DNA of 64,000 nucleotides from Gautieria morchelliformis (taxonomy: Eukaryota; Basidiomycota; Agaricomycetes; Gomphales; Gomphaceae). Every line of letters starts with the position of its first letter. Position 1 is the stretch's first letter. The stretch spans positions 1 through 64,000 of the forward strand of contig WHVA01000069.1 of NCBI GenBank assembly GCA_015179125.1, read 5' to 3'. The notes under the pieces were generated by a model. It saw only the letters and a program-made list of their open reading frames with translations. It had not been told where the DNA came from and ran no database searches. Positions 33,358 to 45,777 of the stretch are shown in pieces. Both the position numbers and the translations under genes were made by a program.

Positions 33358-33705
33358 CCCACGACCAGATTTGCATCTCATCTTCCAATTACCGCTTTCG
33401 TTGTACCCGGAAATGAGCTGAACGGCTGACGTTACTTGCACGTTCTTCCCTACAACCTCGCCTGGCCCTTAGGCGGCGTGCGTGAAGATCCGGAAAGCAT
33501 TCCGGGGGTCACCAGTCCCTGTGTATGATGATGCCATGGCCAGACTTGCGTCTCATCTTCCAACTACCGCTTTCGTCATACGCGGAAATGAGCTGGATGG
33601 CTGACATCACTTGCATGTCCTTAGTTTCCCACAGCCCTGCCTGGTACTCAGGCGGCATGCACAAGTATCCGGCAAGCATTCTGGGATTCACCAGCCCCAC
33701 CGCAG
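33358..33705. repeat. Direct duplication of about 165 bp
   Basis: 33358-33510 and 33535-33705 share 'tctcatcttccaa', 'accgctttcgt', 'ggaaatgagctg' and 'gcattc' in the same order at roughly 80-85 per cent similarity by eye. They flank a short unique spacer. Confidence 0.7.
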
Positions 33706-34656
33706 TAATGCACAACTCACTGGCGAGGTGGCAACCATGCAGACCATGCACTATCTTTCGGTCTCGCCACAAGGGGAGGCCTTCAAGGGAGAGGCGGCAG
33801 ACGTGATTGCCGATATTCCTGAAGGACGGGAACCCAGTAGCTCGCTGAAGGAACAAAAGCTATCACAGTGTACACTTACTTACGCACACCACCTCGACAC
33901 AGTATTGGTGTTCACGCTCCCGCTGGATGTACCATGGCAGGATGTCTCTGTCAAAGAAAGTGTCTTCACATTCATATCCGACTACGTCGGCCATCTTGGG
34001 ACCTGGCAGTGCGCGGGTCGCAGGACCAGAAAAGAAGCGCGAGAAGTATCTCAAGCATGTCATACTGTTTCTTTCCTCGACGAAGTCGACGCTGGAGGCG
34101 ACAAACTCCTTGGCACTTGACAACGCCCTTAGTTCGTTTACAACTTGTCGTAGAACTTGCTACAGTCCCGCTGAATGGCGACAGTTGGGCGGCTCGGAGG
34201 CTCGCAGAGAACTGGAAGGGCGCAGGCTGCAACATCGGCTCGGCCGAGATGAGAACCATAACATGGGTTGCCTTTTGGACCACAAATGCAGGCAAATGCG
34301 ACTCCACGTGCGGATCCATAGCAATAGCACCGGCGCCGTCAGTGCGCCTTCACGAGGGAGTTCGCGCAGTATGCCTAGGAACGAGTTCTTCAGGCATATC
34401 AGCCACATCTTGGATCCAATCAATGTTACCTCACTATTCCGTGAGGCCCCTCGTTCGCTTTGCCCTAAGGAAGCTTCAACAATCTCTCGTCATGTCTAAC
34501 ACGCATCTTGTTCAGACCGCACGGGTAGGTGCTGGTCCTTCGTCGTCCCCCCGTTCCGTCCCCATGTACTCACCCGTGATCGCGTCACCGCATGGCAGTC
34601 CCCCCACTCGATCGCTAGCCGCGCGGCTCTGCAGGGCTCAATCCCTCCAAGCGACC

Positions 34657-35841
34657 TCTACCGCCTCCACAAGGTATTCACGAGCGCTGTCGTCAAAAGA
34701 CACGAGAGAACTGGGGAGCAGGACTCCTGCGTTTCCGCCAGTACTGTGATCAATTCCAGAGTCCTGTCGTATTCCAGCCTCAGAGAGGCCTCTATGCTTG
34801 TTCGTTGCAAACTGCGTCGCCGGTAAAGTAAGCTGCATTGAAAACTGGTTGGCAGGTGTCCACTGCTACCACATCATCCACAACGCCCCGTGGCACGGGG
34901 CGAAGCCCTCGCCCCAGCAAGAAGGGTGCAGCGAACCTCACGCCTGCTGAGTCCAGATGCCCGTGTAGAGAACCGGTCACTCCTAGACACCTGCTTGCGC
35001 TGAGGAACGACCTGAATCTCTCGAATGCTTGCGACGCTGCAGTCTGCGCTACAGTCGCTACCACATCATCCACAACGCACCTTGGCATGGGGCGAAGCCC
35101 TTGCCCTAGCTGAGACAGGTGCAGCGAACTTGACGCCGGCAGTGTCCAGATACCCCCGTCGAGAGCCAGTAACCCAGAAGCAGCTGCTTGCGCTGAGAAA
35201 TGAACTTAACTTGCCTAATGCTTCCGACACTGTAGTCTACGCTACAGCAACTTCCGCTTCTGGGCTTGCTACCTACTTGCTGAGCTAGTGATTGCTTCAT
35301 GCAATGCTTTTGATCCCATTCTCACATATCACGATCCACTGCCATTTCACATGGCGTGGCCAAGCAGGGCCGGAGATTCCCGAGGTTTCATATTCCGTAT
35401 GCAAAGAATAAACCACAACTGGGCGACGACATCCACCTAATAGAGGTCGATGAGCTCATCGCGCTGGAACAACACTTGACGTGCAACGCACGCGTCCCCT
35501 CACACACCGCTGTTCGATTCCGAGATGGCGGACGGAGGCCGGGCACCCATGACCCAGGAATGGTTCCTGAACTGACGCAATGAAGTCTGGACGAAGCGCG
35601 GGTTGGGCAGTTTGCAGTGTCACGGTCTGAGGATCGGAGGAACCTCTCACCTGCTCATGCGGGGATAGACCCCTGGCTCGTGATGGCCATTGGCCAATGG
35701 CCATCCGGCACGTTCTTGTTATACTGGAGGAAGATTGAGCAAATCTTACCAGATTTTGTGGGTGAAACCCTTGAGTCAGCATCATCTCTCATTCACGCAT
35801 GTCCATCGTATGTAGAAGCTCGCAATCCTTGGACCCATTAG
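34657..35841 (+). pseudogene. Tyrosine recombinase with an internal tandem duplication
   Basis: The N-terminal SAM-like region reads ENWGAGLLRFRQYCDQF. The core follows with WLAGVHCYHIIHNAPWHGA. A block of about 210 bp is repeated (34860-35063 and 35064-35275), giving a second HIIHNAPWHG and LLALRNELNLPNASDT. The C-terminal part has LRIGGTSHLLMRGIDPWLVM and GTFLLYWRKIEQILP, which fits the RxxH/R...W region of tyrosine recombinases. Frame shifts break it, so it is inactive. Confidence 0.75.
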
Positions 35842-36532
35842 TGGGGTGTGAGTTCGGAGTGGAACTCACGTCCCGTCACTCCTCCGCGGACTGATGGAAT
35901 ATGGTATGTTCATGGACCTGGCGGAGTTTGGGTAAGTCACACTGCATGGGCGAATATCCTCTTGTCGTTGGAGTTCCCCTCTGTGAAAAGATTTAAGGAT
36001 GTTGGGCTTTGGTTGAGTAGCTATAGGATCCAGGTTTCGATGTGAAGTCGGGTCGAGTGGAAGTTCGAGAAGTAAGAGGGTAAGACTGTGAGAGATGTAT
36101 GCGTGGCAGCAAGACGATTTTCTATGTCTCGAAGCTCCGGATGCGTGACAACAGGTGAGTGCAATTCACTGATCTACTGCTATATACATGGCAGCTATTT
36201 AACTGATACGTAGGGTGGGCCATGACGGAAAGTTGTTGCCGGCTCGAGTGGATACACATGCGTGATCCGGGTTACGGGGGTTGAAGTGCCGGCTGCTGCG
36301 ATGGATACATGTAGTATCTGTCGAATAGAAAGGGGTGTATATGGCTTTTGGATATCAGAAGAAAGAGATGTGTGTGTAGAAAGAAAGGGGAAAAGAAAAA
36401 TCCCTATACTGTGGACTAGCCGTCGTGCCACTCCACGGGGTGAGTCCGCGGGTTGCTGTATTGACTGTTGTCCTGCGGCTCTGTGGATTAGCGTGGGATG
36501 GATCGTATGTACACTGCAGAAGAAAGGTTTTT
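35842..36532. other. No gene recognised
   Basis: A short palindrome GTGAGTTC...GAACTCAC lies near 35848-35869, just after the recombinase, and could belong to the element's end. No coding pattern is seen in the rest. Confidence 0.4.
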
Positions 36533-36865
36533 TGGTCTGAAAAACTGTTCAAAAACTGTAAAGATTTTCCAAATATTCTTAGTGCTTTTTATGTAAAAAA
36601 ATTTTGTGTTTTTATTAGAATTTGTTGAGCAAGAAAATTGTCAAAAAATTCAAAGTTTTTCGCAGGGTTTTTTTATGGGTTTCTTTGTGTTTTCACAAAG
36701 AAACTTATAAAAACACAAAAAATCCTGCAAAAAAAATTAAATTTTACAATTTTATTGCTCAACAAATTCTAACAAACACACAAAATTTTATTAAAGTTTT
36801 TTTACATTAAAAACACTGAAAAATCTGGAATATATTTATGGTTTTTTGAGCAGTTTTTCAGAGCA
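36533..36865. mobile_element. AT-rich foldback (MITE-like) element
   Basis: The 333-bp stretch is an almost complete inverted repeat. Ends read TCTGAAAAACTG and its complement, arms of about 160 bp match with scattered changes, and the centre near 36692 is TTTCTTTGTG / CACAAAGAAA. No ORF is present and no clear target duplication was found. Confidence 0.8.
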
Positions 36866-37096
36866 GAAAATTTTTATATGCCTCCAGTGGTATCCATGTG
36901 GGCTTGGGGATAATTGGAGTAGTTGGAGTAGGCATGGTGTGAGTGAGGTGGGTTGCATGGGGTGAGATGAATGGTGTTTTACATGTAATGGGGATGGATT
37001 CATGACACTCTGCAAGGGGTCATGTGAATCTGAAGCACGTGATTTCAGGTGCTCCCATATGTAGTCTGTCTCTATAGCGTCATAGCACTCCCTTGT

Positions 37097-37490
37097 TAAG
37101 ATTTCAGTGTGGACCTTGAGAGTTAACAATGAGTGATTTTGCATTTGTCTGAGCTCTGTCAAACATGTAAGGAAATCTGACTACAGTGACTCAAACTTAA
37201 ATATCCTGTGACCAAGCTCGACCAAGCTTACTAATATTCTAGTAGCTTCTAGTGCTCACAGTACGCACTCGAGTGTAGCTCGAAAACATATGATGCACCC
37301 CCTTAAACCTAGCTTCCCATGAATCCCCGAGTTCCATCTGAATCTCCATTCCATGCAGTGTTGATGTTTCAGTGTGGACCTTGAGAGTTAACAATGAGTG
37401 ATTTCACATTTGTCTGAGCTCTGTCAAATGTGCAAGGAAATATAACTACAGTGACTTGACTTAAATATATTCTAGTAGCTTCTAGTGCTC
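37097..37490. repeat. Direct repeats and a copia-like 3' end
   Basis: 37097-37262 and 37361-37490 share 'cagtgtggaccttgagag', 'gtctgagctctgtcaaa' and 'ctagtagcttctagtgctc'. Between them, 37290-37320 read on minus gives an A/G-rich tract (AGCTAGGTTTAAGGGGG) like a copia polypurine tract. It is probably the edge of a decayed LTR element. Confidence 0.5.
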
Positions 37491-37734
37491 ACATTATTCC
37501 AACATCCCTTGTTCGTAATGTGTCCCCCATGTGTAGCATATCCCTAAGAGCCTCAAAGTGAATTTATTGTAGGGGCAAGAGAAAATAAATAATTGTCAAA
37601 GGGTTTACAATGGATAATAGAGAAATGGACTCATATTTGTAAGGTCATTAATATTTGGCAAAGTCAGAGAAATTTCTTCATGTCTATTTTTCCCAACATA
37701 CAGTATGTATATAGATTAAATAAAGTACAAAAGA

Positions 37735-38235
37735 CATAACAATAAAAAAATCAAAAGAGAGAGAGAGAGAAAGAGATCTTGATGACTATCAAAGAAAAGC
37801 AGAGATGAGAGAAAGAAACACACCAGATGCAGCCATGGCACACAGGAAAGGTGGGAGCACCAAACCTGGGTTTAAAAAAGGAGAAAAAAAAAAAAAAAAG
37901 AAAAAGAAAAAAGAGAGGATAAATAGTGAAAATTATTGCAAGAAATCACAGATACCAGAGGCAGTAATTATGAGCAGGAAAGGTGGGAGGCAATGAGAGG
38001 AGCAACCTAGGCTGAAAAGAAGTCAAAAAGAGGTTTAAAAAAAGCAAAAATATTGGAAGAAATGACAATAACAAAAAGAGGATAAAGAAGCGAAAATTAT
38101 TGGAAGAAATTATAGAAAACACACACCAGAGGCAGTAATGACCACCAGGAAAGGTGGGAGGCAATTAGAGGAGCAACCTAGGCTGGGAAGAAGTCAAAAA
38201 GCGGTTGAAAAAGAGAAAATATTGGAAGAAATTTG
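37735..38235. repeat. Microsatellite and tandem repeat of about 165 bp
   Basis: A GA microsatellite (37757-37780) leads into about two and a half units sharing 'ccaggaaaggtgggaggca', 'gaggagcaacctaggctg' and 'attggaagaaat'. Poly-A and AAG runs lie inside the units. There is no coding potential. Confidence 0.75.
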
Positions 38236-38284
38236 TTGTGAATTTAATTAGATTAAACAGAATAGAGTGTATTCTGCTGCTCGG

Positions 38285-38455
38285 GGACAAGAGAGTGCAT
38301 CCTGCACTCTCAATGTGTGGCCTACACACAGGCTGACAAATCTCAGCCTACAGTGCCCAGTGGTGCTTGAAGCCGTCAGTCACATGACTAGGTCGAGCAG
38401 AGGATGCTGCCGATCTAGAGAACGATGGTTCCAAAAGCATCGCTTTTGGAACAGT
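38285..38455. other. Cluster of perfect hairpins
   Basis: Consecutive inverted repeats: GAGAGTGCA/TGCACTCTC near 38291-38311, TGTGTGG/CCTACACACA near 38314-38332, AGGCTGA/TCAGCCT near 38332-38352, and GTTCCAAAAGC/GCTTTTGGAAC at 38428-38452. Its role is unknown. Confidence 0.6.
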
Positions 38456-38529
38456 GTAGAGTAGACTATAATAGTAAACTCTCAACAATGAAACAGAGAA
38501 AACCACAGGGAAATAAGTAAGTCCTGCAG

Positions 38530-39540
38530 TGTGTCATGACCCGTCTATTTCCCTTGCCTCGCTGCCTCTACCTTCCCCCTCATCCCTCCTCTGCAGGTTT
38601 GCCCGAGTTTGCCCTTCCCTTCCACCACTCCTCCTTGATATTCGCTGAATTCACTCTTCGCCCCATTCGCCGAATGGCCATTTGCTGCTCGCATCATTCG
38701 CCGGCAGGTACACCATCAAACACAATCGACATCCTCTACCCGGCGTGATGATTCATCACTGGCCCCATCATCTTCCCAACCCAACCCCTTTAGGTGTTCG
38801 TATGGCTGGAATGCATTCATGGGACGTCCTACCCATAGATTGTGTGGGATCAACCCAGCAGACGAAGAGTCCATGCAGGGTAGCGTATATGCAGGCCCCA
38901 AGGCATGTTTTCGTACATAAGTACCTTCGTCCCCTTTCCTGCCTGTCATTTCATGTTCGCAACCCTCTTTCATTCTATTGTATATTTGTTTCATCTATTT
39001 GTATCATGACTGTGCACCCCTATCCAACCCTGACTCCAGACAGCCTCTTTCCTATTCGCTAATATCATACGAGCATTCGATATAAATAGTTTCCATTCGC
39101 ATGTATATTCCCCAGTTCAATTATCATATGTCTATCTTGTGCAAAACTTGACCTCACTGTGACCATTGTCTTGAGCCCTCTCCAGTAGATTCCTATCTTC
39201 GACCAGAGGAGGACTTAAGCACCACTGGTGAGTTTCCATACTTTACCTTCATTACCTTAGCCTTCAAACTATTATCTGTGCTGTCGGCAAAGGACTCCAA
39301 AGGAGCGCCTTCGCTGGCGAAAGGATTGTTGCTACTTAAACAACCTTTCCATGACACCTTGCATGTTACATCATCAAGTGCCACGGGCTACTTCGCTATG
39401 ACTGTAGACAGGATGAGCTCCGTTTGGGAAGCCCTCTTATCCTTTGAACATTTATTGGTTCACCTTATTTGCCGAATGGCATACCTCTTCGCACAAGTTA
39501 TTCGGGCATTCGCTGTGTTCACTAATACACGATATTAACA
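38530..39540 (+). mobile_element. Solo LTR, about 1 kb
   Basis: It starts TGTGTCATGACCCG and ends GATATTAACA. A promoter-like 'cgatataaatag' lies near 39079. The first 300 bp match the LTR fragment at 12649-12945 beside the chromovirus. No internal sequence follows, and no target duplication is obvious. Confidence 0.75.
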
Positions 39541-41990
39541 CCTAAAAACCAATCTTGACACAGTGATCAAACACACATATAGGTACTTTCAAGTGAGTAC
39601 AACCTTTAATTGTCTGGTTCTTTCGTGCATTTGAGAGTAGCTACTTATACTAGAAGGATGGTAACTACTAGGATTCTGAATGGTAAGAGAATGGGTTGAG
39701 ATAATGTACTTTGATATGGAAAATGCTCCACAGGCTGTGTTCAGCTGTGGAGCAGGAATAGACTTGTGGATAGTGATCCCACTGATCACTATCCAAGCAG
39801 GGACCTGGGAATGACATATAAAGACCCTGTCTACATGAAACATAGCTCATAGTCAGTGAGGCTAGTCAGGGGAATATATAGAAAAGAAAAATGCTGATTC
39901 CTGTGCTGCATACATGCAGCACACTTGGCATGGCATTTTCCATATCTATACCTCTCTCCTGAGGTAGCTGCTTCTTCAGTCCATATATGGGACTGTTACC
40001 TGTGATTCCTGTATATCTGATGCCCCTGTAGCGCATTGCTAGTCCCCTAGCAATATTTCCTTGAGGACCAAGTCTGGGTGCCTGCCTGCCGGGGCAGGCC
40101 CCACCCGCCGGCGCAGCGCCTCAGTTATCCAAACTGAGGCTCAATTGCATGCATGTCATATCTAAGTGAGATACGACATCATCACTCGATGATGCATCCA
40201 CACAGACGCATGTGTGTGTCAAGTATTAGCCAGTGAATAAAAACATTAACCATGTGAATAGAATGGAATACATCATCCTATTTATTCTAACAAAATTTAC
40301 CTGAGTGGACTGTAGAGAAATAAAGTTACCAACAGAGACAGAGAGAGCCAGCAGCAAACACAGAGATCCAGCAGCACAGAGACAGTTAGCAGTAGAGCCA
40401 GCAGTAGAGCCAGAGGAAATGGCAACAGGAGGGGTTGAGGGAAGGTGGTGGGCAGGTGTGCAACAGGACCACATACTGTTCATGTGACCAAGAACATGTT
40501 GGGATCTAGGGAGTGAGGTGGCATAGAATCAGCACTTTGGTGTGCTGATGGAAGCCAGTGACACATATGAGACACAAAAGAGAGGATATACAAGGAGCGC
40601 AGCAGAGTACAAGGTATTCCTTGTACTCTGTAAGATAATGGGACTTAATACAATTAGATTAGTATATGTATTTAAGCCAGCAACTCTTGTCACTGTCAGG
40701 TTCATCAAATCTACGTAACACATCTTATCTACTGTGAGCGCCTTCGACATACAGAATGTGCCAGCATTGGTGGCTTGCAGCTGTGCCACTGATGTAAAAC
40801 CTGACATAACATTATTTGTCAGGTTTTTGTCAGTGGTGCCCACACCACACATGCTTGTTTCATATAGTTTTCTGCATCACCCACAAATGACACCTGGAGC
40901 TCCCGCATTGTCTGTGGCGACCCCCTGGGTCCTCTCCCCCAAAACCATGGCAAGATTTGGTAACACCGCTTACAGAAGCTTGCTTTGCCTAATGTTCTAG
41001 CATACTTCAACACATTAATCAGTGGTAATTTTTCCTTTCATTTTTGTTGTGTGTAGACTTGACCTCTACAGTATTAGAGTCTTTACACTGTATGAAACAA
41101 GTAGGCACTTGCTCTTATACATTATTATATATAAAACTTTGGCAAAAGATAGCCAGTTCCTGGGGGCACCCATCCTATATCTGTAAATGTCATTGTTTTG
41201 CCATTTACATATATGCTTATGTGGCTCAATAGTTTAAGGTATGGCTGTTGTGTCAATGGATGTTGGTTCGATTCTGGTGCTGTTTTTATTTCTTCGCATA
41301 TTCTCATTAATAAAATCATAGAGCAGTTAAACTCACAAGGCACTCATACTATTTCAAATGCATGAATGAGGCTTTAGCATACTGACCTGAACCAACCCAG
41401 TTTGGGGGAACCCCCAAGCGCAATGAGGGAGAGGGGGGAGGGTTGGTGAATAGTCAGTCTTCTTCATGCACCTGTAAAATGTGATAAACCAAGGGAAAGT
41501 ACATTTTCCATTTTTGTTTTACTTTGTTTTATGTTTTATGTTTTATGTTTATGTTAATTCCTACCCAACGCATGCCCCAACCACACCAAGAAATTGTGAA
41601 AAAACAAAACATTTTCCTTTCATAAGATGCAAGGAAAAATAATGAAATAAATTGGCATGTTTTTAGAGTATCCTAATGAGGTAAATGAAGAAATGTAAAC
41701 AGATACAAATAATTATTTCTTGCATCTTATGCAGCAAATATGATTTATTTTGTCACAATTTATTTCTTATAAATGTCCATCTGTTTTTATTCAGATTTTC
41801 TTCTTCACCATTTGCCATAGTTTCAAATTATTACCAGATTCCCTCTTCTTTTCACTATTTGTTGCTGAGGGTTACAGTAAACAATCAGTGACTTTCACCT
41901 AGTGCATGGGAGGACCAGCCAATGTTAGGCTTTGAAGAAGAATGGCCACATGCAAAACTGAAGGTTAAGTTGATGCGGAGCAAATTTTTT
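39541..41990. other. No gene recognised
   Basis: The sequence is AT-leaning with many short stops in all frames. A hairpin GCCTCAGTT/AACTGAGGC lies at 40118-40140. A GA-rich patch lies at 40330-40440. Nothing else is supported. Confidence 0.5.
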
Positions 41991-41994
41991 CCTA

Positions 41995-42334
41995 AGCACT
42001 AAGAGCTCCTTCCTCCATTCATGACTGGGACAAGAAGTATGTTTGGGGAGATTACAGAAGCAACAGATATGTCAAACAGCGAGCCCACGCTTGTCGAATA
42101 GAAGTCCTCGTCGACGGCCGCTTGACCATAAGCTTCACCATCCTAGAATGCATTGATTTCCGCCTTCAGCTAAGATTGCACGAACAATTGATTTACCATA
42201 GAAGTCGAGGAAAGAAAAGCGTAAAAGCATTGTCAGACTTTGATGATTCCGATTCTTCTGATTACGAGTGCTCTTTTATTTACGTAGCGTGGTATACTTG
42301 GAAGGTGAGGACGATCGACGCAGTAGGAGAATAG
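41995..42334 (+). pseudogene. Unknown small gene of the ANL module, copy B
   Basis: The plus frame reads MFGEITEATDMSNSEPTLVE and stops. One base on, the frame continues IEVLVDGRLTISFTILEC to SDFDDSDSSDYEC, WYTWKVRTIDAVGE and TAG. The same shift after LVE is seen in the minus-strand copy at 52763-53085, so either an unrecognised splice or an inherited break lies there. The ANL gene converges on it 83 bp away. Confidence 0.4.
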
Positions 42335-42416
42335 CGAAGTTGCCCAAAAGGCGGACATCTACCGTTCTGGATTATGTACAATATATGCCTGACACCAGTA
42401 GCTCGACATGGTTTAG

Positions 42417-44317
42417 TCACGCCCCAATATATATTTGGTCTAATTTCTCCTTGAACATCTCTTCGACTGCTCTTCGCCGGATGTTACCTTTTGTCTGGAT
42501 TCAACAAGGAAGTCATATTCTGGACTGTAAGATGAAATTCGGAAACATACATCTGTTCGAGGCAGAGTTCCTCGATTAACGACGATGATCAGGTTTATAT
42601 CCGTGATGCGTTCGTGGCTACAGCGCCGCACATGAAAGTCCTGCGTCCTCTGAAGGATATCTGCTCTGATTTTAGCATGGTCCATATCATCCTTCGCTGG
42701 TTCAACAAAAAGCGCGGGTGAAGGGCGCCCACTGCCAACAACGACACAGTTCCCAATGAGCTCAGAACATGTAGTTCGCACATGATCTTCTATAGATCTG
42801 CAAGGGTATCATCGGTAAGATTATCATCCTAAGCATGATACTTCTGGGGAATAAACGTACTTCGTGTCGCAACGCCCAGAGTTTGCACATTTGATCCAAT
42901 CATCACCACGTCCCTTATAGACGAAGCATCCAGGAGATACCTCTTCGAAAAGGTCGCCCGTGTGGAAATGACCATCAGTAGCGGAACGAAAAGACGCATC
43001 TGGACAATTTCCAGAACTCGACAAGATGACCAGTTCCAACATTGTATTCGTGATGCCGGGGTCGCCCTTGTCGATAGGCAAGAAGGCACAGGAGACACCC
43101 TGCAGCGGGCGAAGATAACGCGCGTCCCTACCGCGTCCGCCAACAGACCGCATTGTTGTACCACATTCGGTACTACCGAATACGTTCTACCCAGCGTATA
43201 TGAGGCCTGTGTGCGTGGTGCAACGGAAATAACCACTAACCCTTATCAAAATACCACTGTTGTACGCCCAATTCTCCTCTTCCGGGCCGAGACACACCCC
43301 GCTATATATAACCTCGTCAAGGGATTGGAGAAGGCTAAGGAGTTTGGGATTGGAGTAAGAATTTCTGAGATGCTTCTCCAGAAAGGGGGCGAATTGATTA
43401 AGCACGTTGAGACCGCATCGATCCACCATATCAAACAACTCTTCCGACGAGAACGCGATTTGAGTGGGCTGGATTGTGCACGCTCCAAGCTGAAGAACTG
43501 CTATAAGCGCTAGATATTATGGAGAGTAAGATCAAAGTCAATTGACAGAATTCTGAATGTATCTTACTGGATGCCTGGCCCACGTGGCATATGGAACCAA
43601 GCCATGTCGTGACGTCCTGCTTTTTCGAGTCTCTAGGTTTGCCAACCTGTCCAGCTCTGTGTACGAGATTGTCCAGCCACCTGCGACTGAAGGGAACGAG
43701 CTTGGGACTACCCGACGTTGAACCACTCGTGTGAAAAACAAAGACAGGCTCGTCATCACTCATCATGAGCTGTGGCGGCAGTAATGGTTTGTGGGATATT
43801 TTGTGGACATGGTTGAGATCAGCAGGCTCGTATAATGGGACAGGGCTATTATCCAAGTTAGCCTCGAAGGATGGTTCGTAAATTAGGGCTGTTGCATTGG
43901 CCTTGGTGAGCAGTTCAAATATGGCGCTGGGATTGGGAAGTATGAAGCTAAATAGCTGTGGTACGTATCCCGCCTTTGAGACACCATATATCTGAACTAC
44001 GTCGGAATATGACCATCCCGACAACCTTTGGAAAATCAACAAGATCAAAGTATATGTGGTTTCTTTTACTTTAGGACTCACCATAAGCCCACGACAGCTC
44101 TTGCTGGGATATTTGCAGCACTCAGCGTGTGCGACCAGTATTCAGAAACCCGATCGACGTCGTCATTGAATCGCTGGTAGGTTATAATGTCCCAACTCTC
44201 TACCTTTCCCGCGGTTTTCCGGGGGATCCTGAAAGCTGGAGAAGAGGAGAAAAGGCGGGCACTCCTTTCTAATACAGTCAGATGAGATTCAAGGGAACTA
44301 AAAGTGGTGTGGCCCAT
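42417..44317 (-). CDS. Stand-alone adenylate-forming (ANL) enzyme, copy B
   Basis: Six exons (44317-44082, 44025-43568, 43509-43241, 43186-42861, 42797-42551, 42494-42417) join in frame to 537 residues. Exon 1 has a 9-bp in-frame insertion (LES) relative to copies A and C. The same motifs are kept: HTSGSTSGSPKLV, NVFGSTECG, HTGDLFEE, GRGDDWIK and the A10 Lys before GNIRRRA. Exon 2 has GTAAGA as its donor. The upstream region matches copies A and C to about 250 bp, so the promoter was duplicated with the gene. Substrate unknown. Confidence 0.85.
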
Positions 44318-44579
44318 GATGATTGGGAAAGGGCTTTGACTGGGAGAGGGAATGAAGATTGCAAACGGGCGCAGTAGCTAGAGACGAAGGAGCTAGCGAA
44401 ATGGTGAGCCTCCACACGTCCCGATACTTATACAGAACGGTACGTACCTCAGTGAATGGACAACTCATGGAGGTACAACTCTTGTCACATATACCTGTGT
44501 CATGTTCGTCCGGTGCGTCCGATGGAAGCCTGCGTTTTACACTTGCCGATACTATATCCCAACCATGAATGGGAGCCAA

Positions 44580-45400
44580 AACGAAAGTTTTACTAACACA
44601 TTAGGGGGCAACCGCCGCCGGTTGTACTTAGACCGTATAACCGGTTGTAAAATACATGTACAACCTGCTGTATACACGCGCGCTTACGCCAAACGTGCAT
44701 TCGCATACGGTGCACATGCCCCGTAGGACGTCGGAGAGCGGCGGGAGGGGCGTCGCGTCGTTAGTGGGCCCGTCAGTGCCAGGGCGGGCGCACATGAGGC
44801 CGCGGCGTCCGGGCTCGGGCTTGTCAAACACTATGCACCAACGGCTTGGACGGCCGGCCTGGGCCGGGCCGTGCCCACGTAATCCCAACGGTGCAGACGC
44901 ACCGGACCCGGCTTGAAGTTGCCTACCGTAATACAGTATACGGCCGTAAATACTGCCGTACCGTAGCCGTACCTGTACGGTTACGGGTGGTATACGGTGA
45001 CGGACCGTCACCATATGTGACCCGTCAAGATACGGGTGACGGCCGGTAGGACGGTACGGTGCCGATCCCTACCGGCTTCAACGTACGCTGCACAAGCACT
45101 ATTCGCCGCCGCAGGTGTCCACGCACCGTCCACCGCCTCCAGTTACGGTTCCGAGGCACAGTAAGCGGCTTCCACCTACGGTGCGCATGCATGCACCGTC
45201 CGCCACCTGGCAGTACGGTGCACAGGCGCCGTACTTCGCCTCCACATACGGTGCACACGCACCCAAGCCAGCCCCCAGGTATGGCGCACATGCGCCGTCC
45301 ATTGCCTCAAGTTACCGTGCACACGCACCGTAAGCGGCTTCCACGTACGGTGCACATGCACCGGCCCCGCCTCCACATACAGTGCCGGGCCGGAATCGGC
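44580..45400. repeat. GC-rich region ending in a minisatellite
   Basis: 44590-45060 is rich in CGG/CCG and self-complementary phrases ('tacggttacgggtg', 'tgacggaccgtcacc'). 45070-45395 is an array of degenerate units of about 33-36 bp centred on 'tacggtgcacacgcacc'. It can be read as repeated YGAHAP phrases but has stops and no start context. Confidence 0.7.
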
Positions 45401-45777
45401 TCCCCAGACCATTAGTGATCGACAAAGTCCGGCTCGGCTCATGCAGCGGGGCTATAGTGCACACCGCTCAAAACCGACAACTTGGTCATAGGGGAGGATT
45501 GAATCTCATCCCGGGGAATTTTTTTTCTATGCTGTGCTTGGTGTTGGACAAAAGCAAAACAATAGATTGCTTGTTGAAGCTGCTCTCTTGCACACCTTTG
45601 GGGATGGGCTTGAGCTGGCAGTAATGAGAGACAAACTAAGTAATGACACAATAGGATTACTGTAACTAACAATAAAATAGGGAAGTGGTGGGGAAGTGGT
45701 GGGAGGGTGAGAGAAAAAAAATGACTGTGACTACCATCACTGAAGGATGAGAGAGGGCCACTCCAAGTGTTGAACTG

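Larger units (their letters stand above)
31690..35841 (+). mobile_element. Degenerate DIRS-like (tyrosine recombinase) retroelement
   Basis: A gag/RT-like region (31876-32870) precedes repeats and an RNase H-like stretch, and a tyrosine recombinase domain ends the element (34657-35841). Frames are broken throughout. The combination of RT-type and tyrosine-recombinase-type coding in one orientation suggests a DIRS-like element. Its terminal repeats were not found. Confidence 0.6.

Noticed and set aside
33058-33441. Minus-strand ORF of repeated HAGHKSVQT phrases
   Set aside because: It is the translation of a tandem repeat, with several frames equally open.
41219-41283. tRNA-like stretch with 'tggctcaatag' and 'ggttcgattctgg'
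   Set aside because: The D, anticodon and acceptor arms do not pair and no second copy is visible, so chance or a deep relic is more likely than a tRNA or SINE.
45025-45442. ORFs on both strands across the GC-rich minisatellite
   Set aside because: All six frames are open because of the repeat unit; the YGAHAP reading has stops and no start context.
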